Shown piece after piece: positions 7,402 to 12,720 of a stretch of DNA of 15,652 nt. The position numbers were made by a program, and so were the translations under genes. Under the pieces are notes generated by a model. It was given only the letters and a program-made list of their open reading frames with translations. It ran no database searches and was not told where the DNA came from. Numbering within the stretch: the stretch's first letter is position 1; each line of letters starts with the position of its first letter. This DNA is from Acidimicrobiales bacterium (GTDB lineage: Bacteria > Actinomycetota > Acidimicrobiia > Acidimicrobiales > SHLQ01), in assembly GCA_013002375.1 (NCBI GenBank), contig JABDJW010000055.1, positions 1 through 15,652 of the forward strand. Direction: 5' to 3'.

Positions 7402-8534
7402 GCCTCGATCGGCGGGTGGGAGCGGATGAACTCGACCGCTGCCTCGGGATCATCGGTGATGGTGATCAGGTCGGCGTAGGGCTTGTCGGCGGCCAACGCT
7501 TCGAGCAGTGGCAGCACCGGAAGGTTGCCGCCGGCCGACCAGTGGCCCGTTCCGAGGAACACCATCGGGCTGATCACCCCGAAGACGTTGTAGTGGTTCT
7601 GGGTCGCGTCCTGGAAGACTTCCTGGGTCGTGCCCGCGCTGCCCGGCGCATAGACCACACCCGAGGTGGCAATCGCGAGCAGGCCGTCCTCGCGGATGCT
7701 GTTGGCGAAGTACTTGGCGATGTGGCTGGCGAACTGGTTGGTCGGTTCGTGGCCGTAGAACCAGGTGGGCACGGCCAGACTGATCTCGTCGCTGGGGTAG
7801 CGCTCGCGTACGTCGAACCCGGCGGCCAAGTACGCCGCCGTGTGGTAGTCGGATTCGACCCGCAGCGTCTCGATGGCGTCGTCGAGCGCGGGGTCGGGGT
7901 GTGAGGCCATCCACGCGCCGAGGTTCGCGGCCTCCATGGCACCGGGCCCGCCACCCGTCGTCACCAGGTAGCCATCCCGGGCCAGGGCGCGGCCCAGCCA
8001 GGCGATGTCGCGATAGACCGGGTCGACCCGTTGCAGGGCGTGCCCGCCCATGACCGCAACGACGCCGTGTTCGCTGTTCGCATGATGCTCGACCAGGAGC
8101 TCGCGGAGGGCGTGGTCGATGGCATGGTCGTGGATGCGTTGGGCGAGGGCCTCCAGGATCGGGATTTCCTCGTCGTGGCGATAGCGAAGCTGGTGCCGGT
8201 AGATCGCCCCGTCGGTCGTCGTGTCGAGCGGCGCCGCCGCGTCGGGGTCGTAGCCGGCCATGAGCTCGTCGAGGTCGTAGAGCTCGCGGCGGAAGGGCTG
8301 AAACGGCAAGCCGCCGAAGCGTGGGAAGATCGCGCCGCCGCCGGCGATGATGCGCCGGGCCGAACCGTTGTCGATCGTGCACCCCAGAAGCGTCGATCCG
8401 CTCCAGTCCTCGGTGGTGATCGTGGCCGGAATGGTGAGGCTCTGGACCACCAGGTTGCGGGCGTGGCCATTCGCTGCGATGACGCGCTCGAGCTCGGCCG
8501 GGTCGTCGATGAGGGCAGGACCTGGTGTGATCAT
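7398..8534 (-). CDS. LOG-family Rossmann-fold nucleotide-binding protein
   Basis: The 378-residue protein carries the two LOG-family signatures. These are GGGPGAMEAANLGAW (194-208) and APGSAGTTQEVFQDAT (296-311), the latter a variant of PGGxGTxxE in which the second Gly is Ser. LOG proteins release nucleobases from nucleoside 5'-monophosphates by hydrolysing the N-glycosidic bond, as in cytokinin activation and in the purine nucleosidase PpnN. This protein is longer than plant-type LOGs (about 200 residues), with an extra N-terminal region of about 150 residues that I do not recognise. ATG 8534 was chosen because homology-like sequence begins soon after it and upstream in-frame codons run into the promoter region. 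No clear Shine-Dalgarno sequence precedes it. Its substrate is not predictable from sequence. Confidence 0.8.
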   Translation of the reverse strand: MITPGPALIDDPAELERVIAANGHARNLVVQSLTIPATITTEDWSGSTLLGCTIDNGSARRIIAGGGAIFPRFGGLPFQPFRRELYDLDELMAGYDPDAAAPLDTTTDGAIYRHQLRYRHDEEIPILEALAQRIHDHAIDHALRELLVEHHANSEHGVVAVMGGHALQRVDPVYRDIAWLGRALARDGYLVTTGGGPGAMEAANLGAWMASHPDPALDDAIETLRVESDYHTAAYLAAGFDVRERYPSDEISLAVPTWFYGHEPTNQFASHIAKYFANSIREDGLLAIATSGVVYAPGSAGTTQEVFQDATQNHYNVFGVISPMVFLGTGHWSAGGNLPVLPLLEALAADKPYADLITITDDPEAAVEFIRSHPPIEA

Positions 8535-8563
8535 TGCCGCAGTCTTGCACTGTGTTGCCGCAG
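8534..8563. repeat. Two TTGCCGCAG direct repeats at the LOG gene start
   Basis: TTGCCGCAG occurs at 8534-8542 and 8555-8563, a 21-bp spacing that places both copies on the same face of the helix. One copy overlaps the start codon of the minus-strand LOG gene and the other sits where its promoter would be. This could be an operator, but two copies of a 9-mer are weak evidence. The remaining intergenic sequence to about 8680 shows nothing recognisable. Confidence 0.25.
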
Positions 8564-8681
8564 CCGGAGACTGTGCGCCCGGGATCCGGACGTGACGGGT
8601 GCCGAAATGGCACCAGATTGGCGCGCAGGGTGGCGAAACCGCCCCGCACGCGCCCATCGCAATGAAAAGTGAAGATCCCGC

Positions 8682-8721
8682 TTGACGTCTGGGAATCCGT
8701 GGCTTATTACAGTGTTGTAAT
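8682..8721 (+). promoter_or_regulatory. whiB2-like gene promoter region: sigma-70 type and ECF type with overlapping palindrome
   Basis: TTGACG (8682-8687), a 17-bp spacer and TATTAC (8705-8710) form a good housekeeping promoter. Overlapping it, GGGAAT (8691-8696), 17 bp and GTTG (8714-8717) match the ECF (SigE/SigR-like) form. A perfect palindrome, ATTACA-GTGT-TGTAAT (8706-8721), covers the -10 and likely start point, an ideal operator position. Its outer TTAC...GTAA resembles BldD-type sites, with spacing that differs by one base. Transcripts would have a leader of roughly 5-12 nt before ATG 8729. Confidence 0.6.
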
Positions 8722-8728
8722 TACAGCG

Positions 8729-9109
8729 ATGCGACCTAGCGGGCGGTCGCGGCCCCAGATCGAAATACCTCCAGATCACAACAGCGAACTCACCGAACAG
8801 GACCGGCTCGACATGGCGTACCCCATCACCGACGAACCCGAAGAGCAGACGTGGCAGGATGCCGCGAACTGCCTCGGGGTCGATCCCGATTTGTTTTTCC
8901 CCGAGCGCGGGGCATCGACCCGCGAGGCCAAAGAGGTCTGCCGCGGCTGCGTCGTGCGGGAGGATTGCCTCGAATATGCTCTGCAAAATGGCGAGAAGTT
9001 CGGCATCTGGGGTGGCATGAGCGAGCGGGAACGGCGCCGCATTCGCCGCCAGCGGGCCTTGGCTCGAGCGGCGGCCGCTGCCGCCGCTGAAGAGTCCACC
9101 ACCGCGTAA
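8729..9109 (+). CDS. whiB2: WhiB2-like iron-sulfur transcriptional regulator
   Basis: WhiB proteins bind a 4Fe-4S cluster and partner with the principal sigma factor. Four cluster cysteines are present: C48, C71, C74 and C80 (C-x22-C-x2-C-x5-C). The FGIWGGMSERERRRIRRQ stretch (91-108) holds the family's G-[VI]-W-G-G turn and a basic DNA-contacting tail. The block around FFPERGASTREAKEVC is close to the WhiB2/WhmD subgroup, which controls septation in mycobacteria and sporulation in Streptomyces. The C-terminus ends in an alanine-rich run. ATG 8729 is preferred because the predicted promoters end just upstream. ATG 8813 (residue 29), after an AGGA, is an alternative, and the earlier ATG at 8669 lies upstream of the promoter. 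The 2-like subgroup is inferred from remembered sequence. Confidence 0.88.
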   Translation: MRPSGRSRPQIEIPPDHNSELTEQDRLDMAYPITDEPEEQTWQDAANCLGVDPDLFFPERGASTREAKEVCRGCVVREDCLEYALQNGEKFGIWGGMSERERRRIRRQRALARAAAAAAAEESTTA

Positions 9110-9114
9110 CCCGG

Positions 9115-9127
9115 TACACTCGTCGCC
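9115..9127 (+). promoter_or_regulatory. Candidate leaderless promoter of tatA
   Basis: TACACT (9115-9120) is followed by 7 nt and the tatA ATG at 9128, and no Shine-Dalgarno sequence is present. The same hexamer with the same 7-nt spacing occurs before the gene at 11484. It begins only 5 bp after the whiB stop codon, so tatA can be transcribed independently. Confidence 0.6.
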
Positions 9128-9295
9128 ATGGGTGGTCTTTCCAGTACCGAACTCATCATTGTGCTCGTCATCATCTTGTTGGTGTTTGGCGGCTCCCAGC
9201 TCCCGAAACTGGCCCGGTCACTCGGCCAGGCCCAGAAGGAGTTCAAGAAGGGCGTCGACACCGGCATCGAAGATGACGAGGACGAAACCGTCTAA
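9128..9295 (+). CDS. tatA: Twin-arginine translocase subunit TatA/TatE
   Basis: The 55-residue protein has the classic TatA layout: a short N-terminus, one membrane helix (about TELIIVLVIILLVFGGSQLP, residues 7-26), the FG hinge (F20-G21) and an amphipathic helix (KLARSLGQAQKEFKKG, 27-42), then a short acidic tail. TatA multimers form the pore-like part of the Tat pathway, which exports folded proteins across the cytoplasmic membrane. It is shorter than many actinobacterial TatA proteins (about 80-90 residues), so the tail is reduced. No tatB or tatC is in the window. Being on its own, it could be TatA or a TatE-like paralogue. The start is set by ATG 9128 directly after a -10-like TACACT. 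Confidence 0.9.
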   Translation: MGGLSSTELIIVLVIILLVFGGSQLPKLARSLGQAQKEFKKGVDTGIEDDEDETV

Positions 9296-9324
9296 CCCGC
9301 GCTCGGTCCATCAGCGTCGGCATT

Positions 9325-9339
9325 GAGGCCTCGGGCCTC
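9325..9339. other. Short perfect hairpin after tatA
   Basis: GAGGCC-TCG-GGCCTC is a perfect 6-bp inverted repeat 29 nt after the tatA stop. It has no T-tract and a short stem, so it is at best a weak terminator. It sits just upstream of the putative distal sigE promoter at 9344. Confidence 0.35.
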
Positions 9340-9343
9340 CGAT

Positions 9344-9357
9344 TAGGCTGTTTTCCC
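9344..9357 (+). promoter_or_regulatory. Candidate leaderless -10 element before the sigE leader frame
   Basis: TAGGCT (9344-9349) lies 8 nt before a GTG at 9358, fitting the TANNNT plus 6-8 nt rule seen at other leaderless starts in this window. No convincing -35 was found. It would give a constitutive transcript through the 31-codon frame into sigE. Confidence 0.35.
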
Positions 9358-9453
9358 GTGCGAAAACTTCGCAAAGACCGTGGGAACTTCGCGCCCTGTC
9401 GCGTCGTTGTACACCGTGAGCCCCCAGGCAGGGCCGGAGTCTGCCCCCAATGA
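9358..9453 (+). CDS. Putative 31-residue leader peptide overlapping the sigE start
   Basis: A GTG-initiated frame of 31 codons ends in TGA at 9451-9453, which overlaps the sigE ATG (9450-9452) as ATGA. The same ATGA overlap couples sigE to its anti-sigma gene and ppk to the Nudix gene. The predicted peptide is basic (starting VRKLRKDRG) and has two cysteines (C14 and C29). It has a -10-like hexamer 8 nt upstream but no Shine-Dalgarno sequence. The ECF promoter at 9382 lies inside it. It could be a real coupling or attenuation leader, or simply a chance open frame; there is no homology evidence. Confidence 0.35.
   Translation: MRKLRKDRGNFAPCRVVVHREPPGRAGVCPQ
9382..9409 (+). promoter_or_regulatory. 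ECF-type autoregulatory promoter of sigE
   Basis: GGGAAC (9382-9387), 17 bp and CGTTG (9405-9409) match promoters used by SigE/SigH/SigR-type ECF factors. Transcription would start near 9415, giving a leader of about 35 nt with GGAG (9436-9439) 10 nt before the sigE ATG. Positive autoregulation is typical for this sigma group, so the site supports the gene call. Confidence 0.65.
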
Positions 9454-9980
9454 CAAACGCCCCGCCGACGAGTGATCCTCATCAGGTACCCACCTGGGAG
9501 GAAGTTGCCGAAAGCCATGGCCGCTTCCTCTACACGGTGGCCTACCGGCTCACCGGCAACCACGACGACACGCAGGATTTGGTGCAGGAGGTGTTACTTC
9601 GAGTGCAAAAGGGACTGGCCACCTACAAGCCCGGCAATTTCGAAGGCTGGCTCGCTCGCATCACCCAGAACGTCTTCCTCGATCAGGTGCGGGCCAAGAA
9701 GCGCCGCCCGACCGAGGCCCTGCCCGACGACCCCGATCGGGTACTCGAGGGCGCGCCCGGCGCCGACATTGCCCTGGACCACGCCGGGTTGCCCGATCAC
9801 ATCCAGGATGCCATCCGTTCCCTCGCCCCCGACTACCGCAGCGCGGTCGTGCTCGCCGACGTCGTCGGGCTGAACTACAACGAGATCTCCGAGGCCCTCG
9901 GCGTGCCGGTCGGTACGGTTCGCAGCCGCATCCATCGGGGGCGTCATCGCCTCCGGGAACTGATCGAGGTGACGCCATGA
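9450..9980 (+). CDS. sigE: SigE-like ECF RNA polymerase sigma factor
   Basis: This 176-residue sigma-70 family protein has region 2 and region 4 only, the ECF layout. Region 2 includes LYTVAYRLTGNHDDTQDLVQ (27-46) and FEGWLARITQNVFLDQVRAK (64-83), closely matching SigE of mycobacteria and Streptomyces. Region 4 includes SAVVLADVVGLNYNEISEAL (131-150) and GTVRSRIHRGRHRLRE (155-170), the helix-turn-helix that reads the -35. SigE-type factors direct envelope and oxidative stress transcription. ATG 9450 follows GGAG and an ECF-type promoter. The next gene, its anti-sigma factor, overlaps the stop as ATGA, so the two are co-translated. The absence of extra C-terminal domains and the motif match make the family call firm; identity as the sigE ortholog is likely but not certain. 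Confidence 0.9.
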   Translation: MTNAPPTSDPHQVPTWEEVAESHGRFLYTVAYRLTGNHDDTQDLVQEVLLRVQKGLATYKPGNFEGWLARITQNVFLDQVRAKKRRPTEALPDDPDRVLEGAPGADIALDHAGLPDHIQDAIRSLAPDYRSAVVLADVVGLNYNEISEALGVPVGTVRSRIHRGRHRLRELIEVTP

Positions 9981-10885
9981 GCGCCCCCGATCGCGAGCTG
10001 CACGATCAGCTGTCGGCGTACCTCGACGACGAGCTCGACGCGACCGAACGAACCGAGATCGAAGCGGCGCTGGCCGCGTCGGCCGAGCTCACCGCCGAGC
10101 TCGACGCAGTGCGCGCCGCCCGCGAGCTGGTGCGTTCGTTGCCCGATGTCGAGGTTCCGGCCGGTTTCCGGTTCGTGCCGACCGGTCATTCCGAAACGGC
10201 ACCGGTCACCTCGCTGGCCGACGTGCGGACCAGCGCGAAGCGCAGGAGAACCGCCGCGGCCCGGAACGAAAGCTGGGCCCGCAAGGCAGCGTGGCGGTCC
10301 GTGGTCGCCGTCGCGGCCGCATTTGCCCTGTTGGTCGGCGCCGGCTCGATCATCCCCGGGGTCGAGGTCGTGCCCGCGGTCGACGATCTGGTCCGGGTCC
10401 ACACCGCTGCAGCAACCGAACTCATGGCCATGCCTCCGGCCGAGGCCGCGCCCACCATGCCGATGCCGCTCGACGACGGCAAGATGCTGATGGTCGACAT
10501 GTCCGGTGACGCCCCCGATCTCGGCGCCGAGCTGCCCCTGATGGGTGGCTACGAGGACGACGACTACGTCCACCTCGTCTACGGCGCCGAGCAGCAGTAC
10601 CTGTCGGTGTTCCGCCAAGAGGGGCGGCTCGATGGTGACGAACTCGACGGTGCGACGGCGATGGACATGGACGACGCCACCGCGGCGTACTCGCTCGAGC
10701 GGGATTCGGTGAAGGTGCTGGTGCTCGAGCAGGACGGCATGGTGTACACGATCGTCAGCGACGACGCGATGGTCGACAAGGCCATGGGTATGACCGCCAT
10801 GCTGCCCCCCGACGACGACAACTTCGTGGTCGATGCCTTCGAGAACCTCGGCGGGGCCCTCGAAAACCTCGGCGGTCTGTTCTAG
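9977..10885 (+). CDS. Membrane anti-sigma factor, cysteine-free, Met-rich external domain
   Basis: The position right after the ECF sigma gene and the start HDQLSAYLDDELDATERTE (9-27), the usual anti-sigma helix pattern, identify this 302-residue protein. It should bind the sigma factor at the membrane. The N-terminal cytoplasmic part (1-107) includes VPAGFRFVP (60-68), then one membrane helix (about 108-129), with the remainder outside. The zinc-binding anti-sigma motif HxxxCxxC is absent and the protein has no Cys at all, so it is not a thiol redox switch of the RsrA/RseA type. The external domain holds 15 Met in residues 150-275, including MAMPPAEAAPTMPMP, and many Asp. This might bind metal or sense methionine oxidation, which is speculative. 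The C-terminus repeats ENLGG. It is followed by a strong terminator. Confidence 0.8.
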   Translation: MSAPDRELHDQLSAYLDDELDATERTEIEAALAASAELTAELDAVRAARELVRSLPDVEVPAGFRFVPTGHSETAPVTSLADVRTSAKRRRTAAARNESWARKAAWRSVVAVAAAFALLVGAGSIIPGVEVVPAVDDLVRVHTAAATELMAMPPAEAAPTMPMPLDDGKMLMVDMSGDAPDLGAELPLMGGYEDDDYVHLVYGAEQQYLSVFRQEGRLDGDELDGATAMDMDDATAAYSLERDSVKVLVLEQDGMVYTIVSDDAMVDKAMGMTAMLPPDDDNFVVDAFENLGGALENLGGLF

Positions 10886-10911
10886 TCCCCGACCAGTTCT
10901 GTCAAAAACGT

Positions 10912-10947
10912 CAAACGCCGAGCCGGTTGGAGTCGGCTCGGCGTTTG
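10912..10947. terminator. Bidirectional terminator between the anti-sigma gene and whiB
   Basis: CAAACGCCGAGCCG and its exact complement CGGCTCGGCGTTTG form a 14-bp perfect stem with an 8-nt loop (GTTGGAGT). Because the stem ends in A/T runs (CAAA...TTTG), it can act as a terminator for both strands. It lies 26 nt after the plus-strand stop and serves the convergent whiB gene from the other side. The rest of the gap to 11016 shows nothing else. Confidence 0.9.
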
Positions 10948-11016
10948 GTTGGTGGTTCTGGGGCCAATCGCTGGGAAGTGGCCGGTGGGCCTTGTCTATT
11001 GGAGACTGGTGGGTCG

Positions 11017-11307
11017 TCAGCTGGCTTCGGCGGTGAGGAGTTGGTTGGAGTCGGCGGCGGATTCGGCGGTGGCGGTGAGGCCGGCGGCCCGGCGGCGCTT
11101 GAGGATGCGGCGGCGCTCCCGTTCGGAGCACCCACCCCACACGCCGTGGTCGATCTTGTTGCGCAGTGCGTATTCGAGGCACTGTTCCGAAACGCGGCAG
11201 GTGCCGCACATGCGTTGGGCCCGCAAGACGCCGACGCCATCCGAAGGGAAGAAGAGCGACGGATTCTCGTCTGCGCATCGCCCGTGTTCCATCCAACTTG
11301 TATCCAT
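11017..11307 (-). CDS. WhiB-family iron-sulfur transcriptional regulator (second copy)
   Basis: The 96-residue protein has the four WhiB cysteines C11, C34, C37 and C43, the FFPSDG block, and the turn G55-VWGG (55-59) followed by SERERRRILKRRR (61-73). One additional Cys, C60, sits inside the turn, where most family members have Met or Leu. The start at 11307 is set by an excellent GGGAGGG ribosome site 7 nt upstream. The upstream region carries an ECF-like promoter. It resembles the WhiB1/WhiB7-size class, but I cannot assign a numbered subgroup. It is convergent with the anti-sigma gene and divergent from the gene at 11484. Confidence 0.88.
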   Translation of the reverse strand: MDTSWMEHGRCADENPSLFFPSDGVGVLRAQRMCGTCRVSEQCLEYALRNKIDHGVWGGCSERERRRILKRRRAAGLTATAESAADSNQLLTAEAS

Positions 11308-11340
11308 GTGTGAACCCTCCCGTGGGTTGGTACGCACTAG

Positions 11341-11367
11341 TACGCCCAGATACCCCAGAAAGTTCCC
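11341..11367 (-). promoter_or_regulatory. ECF-type promoter of the second whiB gene
   Basis: Read on the minus strand, GGGAAC (11367-11362), 17 bp and CGTAC (beginning at 11344) closely copy the sigE promoter, which has the same GGGAACTT start and the same spacing. The TSS would be near 11333, leaving a short leader with the GGGAGGG ribosome site. The -10 differs from CGTT at its last base. Confidence 0.5.
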
Positions 11368-11378
11368 GTAAAAGACCG

Positions 11379-11397
11379 GTTGCAAGCGGACTGCAAC
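11379..11397. promoter_or_regulatory. GTTGCA-N7-TGCAAC palindrome upstream of whiB
   Basis: A perfect 6-bp inverted repeat with a 7-bp spacer sits immediately upstream of the -35 of the minus-strand whiB promoter, a typical activator position. No known regulator motif was recognised, so it is only a candidate binding site. Confidence 0.3.
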
Positions 11398-11470
11398 GTT
11401 ATGTCGCTTTCCGTGGGGTGAATGCTGCAAACCGTGAGATTCCCGGGGGAGTTGCCGGGTTTTGCACCGC

Positions 11471-11483
11471 TACACTGGCGGCC
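11471..11483 (+). promoter_or_regulatory. Candidate leaderless promoter of the 11484 operon
   Basis: TACACT (11471-11476) is followed by exactly 7 nt and the ATG at 11484, the same hexamer and spacing as before tatA. No Shine-Dalgarno sequence precedes the start. It would drive the operon to ppk and the Nudix gene. Confidence 0.6.
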
Positions 11484-11753
11484 ATGAGCGACACCATGGA
11501 AGAGGCCGTAGCACCGGTCGGACACGTGAAAATCGTCTATCTCGGCCCGGTGGCGCCCCATTGGGAGCTACGCCGCGAGTTCGGCGATCAAGCGATGATC
11601 GAGGGTTTCAACGATCGCATCATGGCCCGGCTGCTCCTGCTGCCGCCCCACGATCCCCAGTTCCGCCGTAACCGCGAGCGGGTCAACCGCGATGGCGAGC
11701 GGGAGAACATCCGGGTCGAGTGGGATCTCGGCTATCCGGAGGACGAAGCGTAG
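11484..11753 (+). CDS. Small conserved-looking protein of unknown function (89 aa)
   Basis: I do not recognise this family. The start is set by a -10-like TACACT 7 nt upstream, and the next gene begins immediately after its stop codon (TAG then GTG), which supports a real first gene of an operon. The protein is soluble, with no signal or membrane segment. It has a short hydrophobic strand VKIVYLGPVAPHW, an MIEGFNDRIMARLLLLPP middle, then a charged tail rich in Arg, Asn and Asp (RRNRERVNRDGE) and an acidic end (WDLGYPEDEA). GC-rich codon use matches the neighbours. Co-transcription with a ROK kinase and ppk suggests a role near sugar-phosphate or polyphosphate metabolism, but that is only a guess. 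Confidence 0.7.
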   Translation: MSDTMEEAVAPVGHVKIVYLGPVAPHWELRREFGDQAMIEGFNDRIMARLLLLPPHDPQFRRNRERVNRDGERENIRVEWDLGYPEDEA

Positions 11754-12683
11754 GTGTCCACCGTCGGCATCGACGTCGGGGGCACGAAGATCCTGGCGGT
11801 GCATCTGGTCGATGGCGAGGCCACGGCGGTGCACAAGGTCAAGACGCCGCGTACCGGTCCGAACGACGTGTTCGATCGCGTCGTCGACGTGTGGCGAAAA
11901 GTCGACCCGGAGGCTCGAGCAACCTCGCTCGGTGTCGGCGTGCCCGGCAAGGTCGATCCCGAATCGGGCACCCTCGAAGCGCCGCCGAATCTGGCCGGTT
12001 TCGAAGGCACGATCCATGTCGGTTCGGCGCTGGCCAAGCGCACCGGCCGGGTCGTTCTGGTCGACAACGACGTGAACGTTGCCACCCTGGCCGAGCACCG
12101 TTTGGGTGCCGGTCGCGGGGTCGACAACCTGCTCGGAGTATTCATGGGAACCGGGGTCGGGGGCGGGCTCGTGCTCGACGGTCGGTTGCGTCGCGGGCCC
12201 CGCGGCCTGGCCGGCGAATTCGGTCACATGGTGATCCGGCGCAAGGGCCGCCCGTGTGGCTGCGGCCTGAATGGCCATGTCGAGTCCTACGCCGGGCGGG
12301 CATCGCTCGAGCGTCAGGCCCGGAAACGTCACGCGGCGGGCGAGGCGACCATGCTGGTCGAGTTGGCCGGCGAGCACCGCATGCGCTCCAGTGTGTGGGA
12401 AACGGCCATCAATGCCGGCGACGAGGTGGCGATCGACCTGGTCGACGAGGCCGTCGACGCGATCGTGGCCGGGCTGGTCAGCGCTACCGTGCTGATCGAT
12501 CTCGAACTGATCGTGCTCGGTGGCGGGTTCGCCCACCGGTTGGGCGAGCCGTTTCGGCGCCGCATCGAGCGGGCGTTCCTGAAGGCCACCTTTGCCGACA
12601 GCGGGGTGCCGGTCGTCCGCTCGAAGCTGGGTGACAATGCGGGCGCCATCGGGGCCGCGCTCCTTCCGCTCCAACGCTCCTGA
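11754..12683 (+). CDS. ROK-family sugar kinase (glucokinase-like)
   Basis: The 309-residue protein has the ROK fold marks: phosphate-binding DVGGTK (7-12), catalytic Asp in NDVN (D106), GTGVGGGLV (132-140), and GEFGHMVI with zinc-ligand H158. The zinc motif CxCGxxGCxE here reads C168-G-C170-GLNG-H175-VE, so the third Cys is His, which could still bind zinc. Such enzymes phosphorylate glucose or another hexose with ATP. The GTG start at 11754 directly follows the previous stop and has GGAGG 11 nt upstream. The polyphosphate-glucokinase type usually lacks the CxCGxxG motif, so an ATP-dependent enzyme is more likely, although ppk1 is 37 bp downstream and the actual phosphoryl donor is not settled by sequence. 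Confidence 0.88.
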   Translation: MSTVGIDVGGTKILAVHLVDGEATAVHKVKTPRTGPNDVFDRVVDVWRKVDPEARATSLGVGVPGKVDPESGTLEAPPNLAGFEGTIHVGSALAKRTGRVVLVDNDVNVATLAEHRLGAGRGVDNLLGVFMGTGVGGGLVLDGRLRRGPRGLAGEFGHMVIRRKGRPCGCGLNGHVESYAGRASLERQARKRHAAGEATMLVELAGEHRMRSSVWETAINAGDEVAIDLVDEAVDAIVAGLVSATVLIDLELIVLGGGFAHRLGEPFRRRIERAFLKATFADSGVPVVRSKLGDNAGAIGAALLPLQRS

Positions 12684-12720
12684 AACTACAACGCACCTGA
12701 ATCTCGCCGATGGAACACCT

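Noticed and set aside
8669..8728. Upstream ATG extending the WhiB2-like protein by 20 residues
   Set aside because: It would start before the predicted -35/-10 elements, and the extra residues are not WhiB-like.
9132..9326. Open frame overlapping tatA
   Set aside because: The TatA frame at 9128 gives an unmistakable protein; this frame is Ser/Arg-rich and lacks motifs.
11754..12683. Naming the ROK protein a polyphosphate glucokinase because of ppk1 next door
   Set aside because: The CxCGxxG zinc motif marks the ATP-type ROK glucokinase group, so the neighbour alone is not enough.
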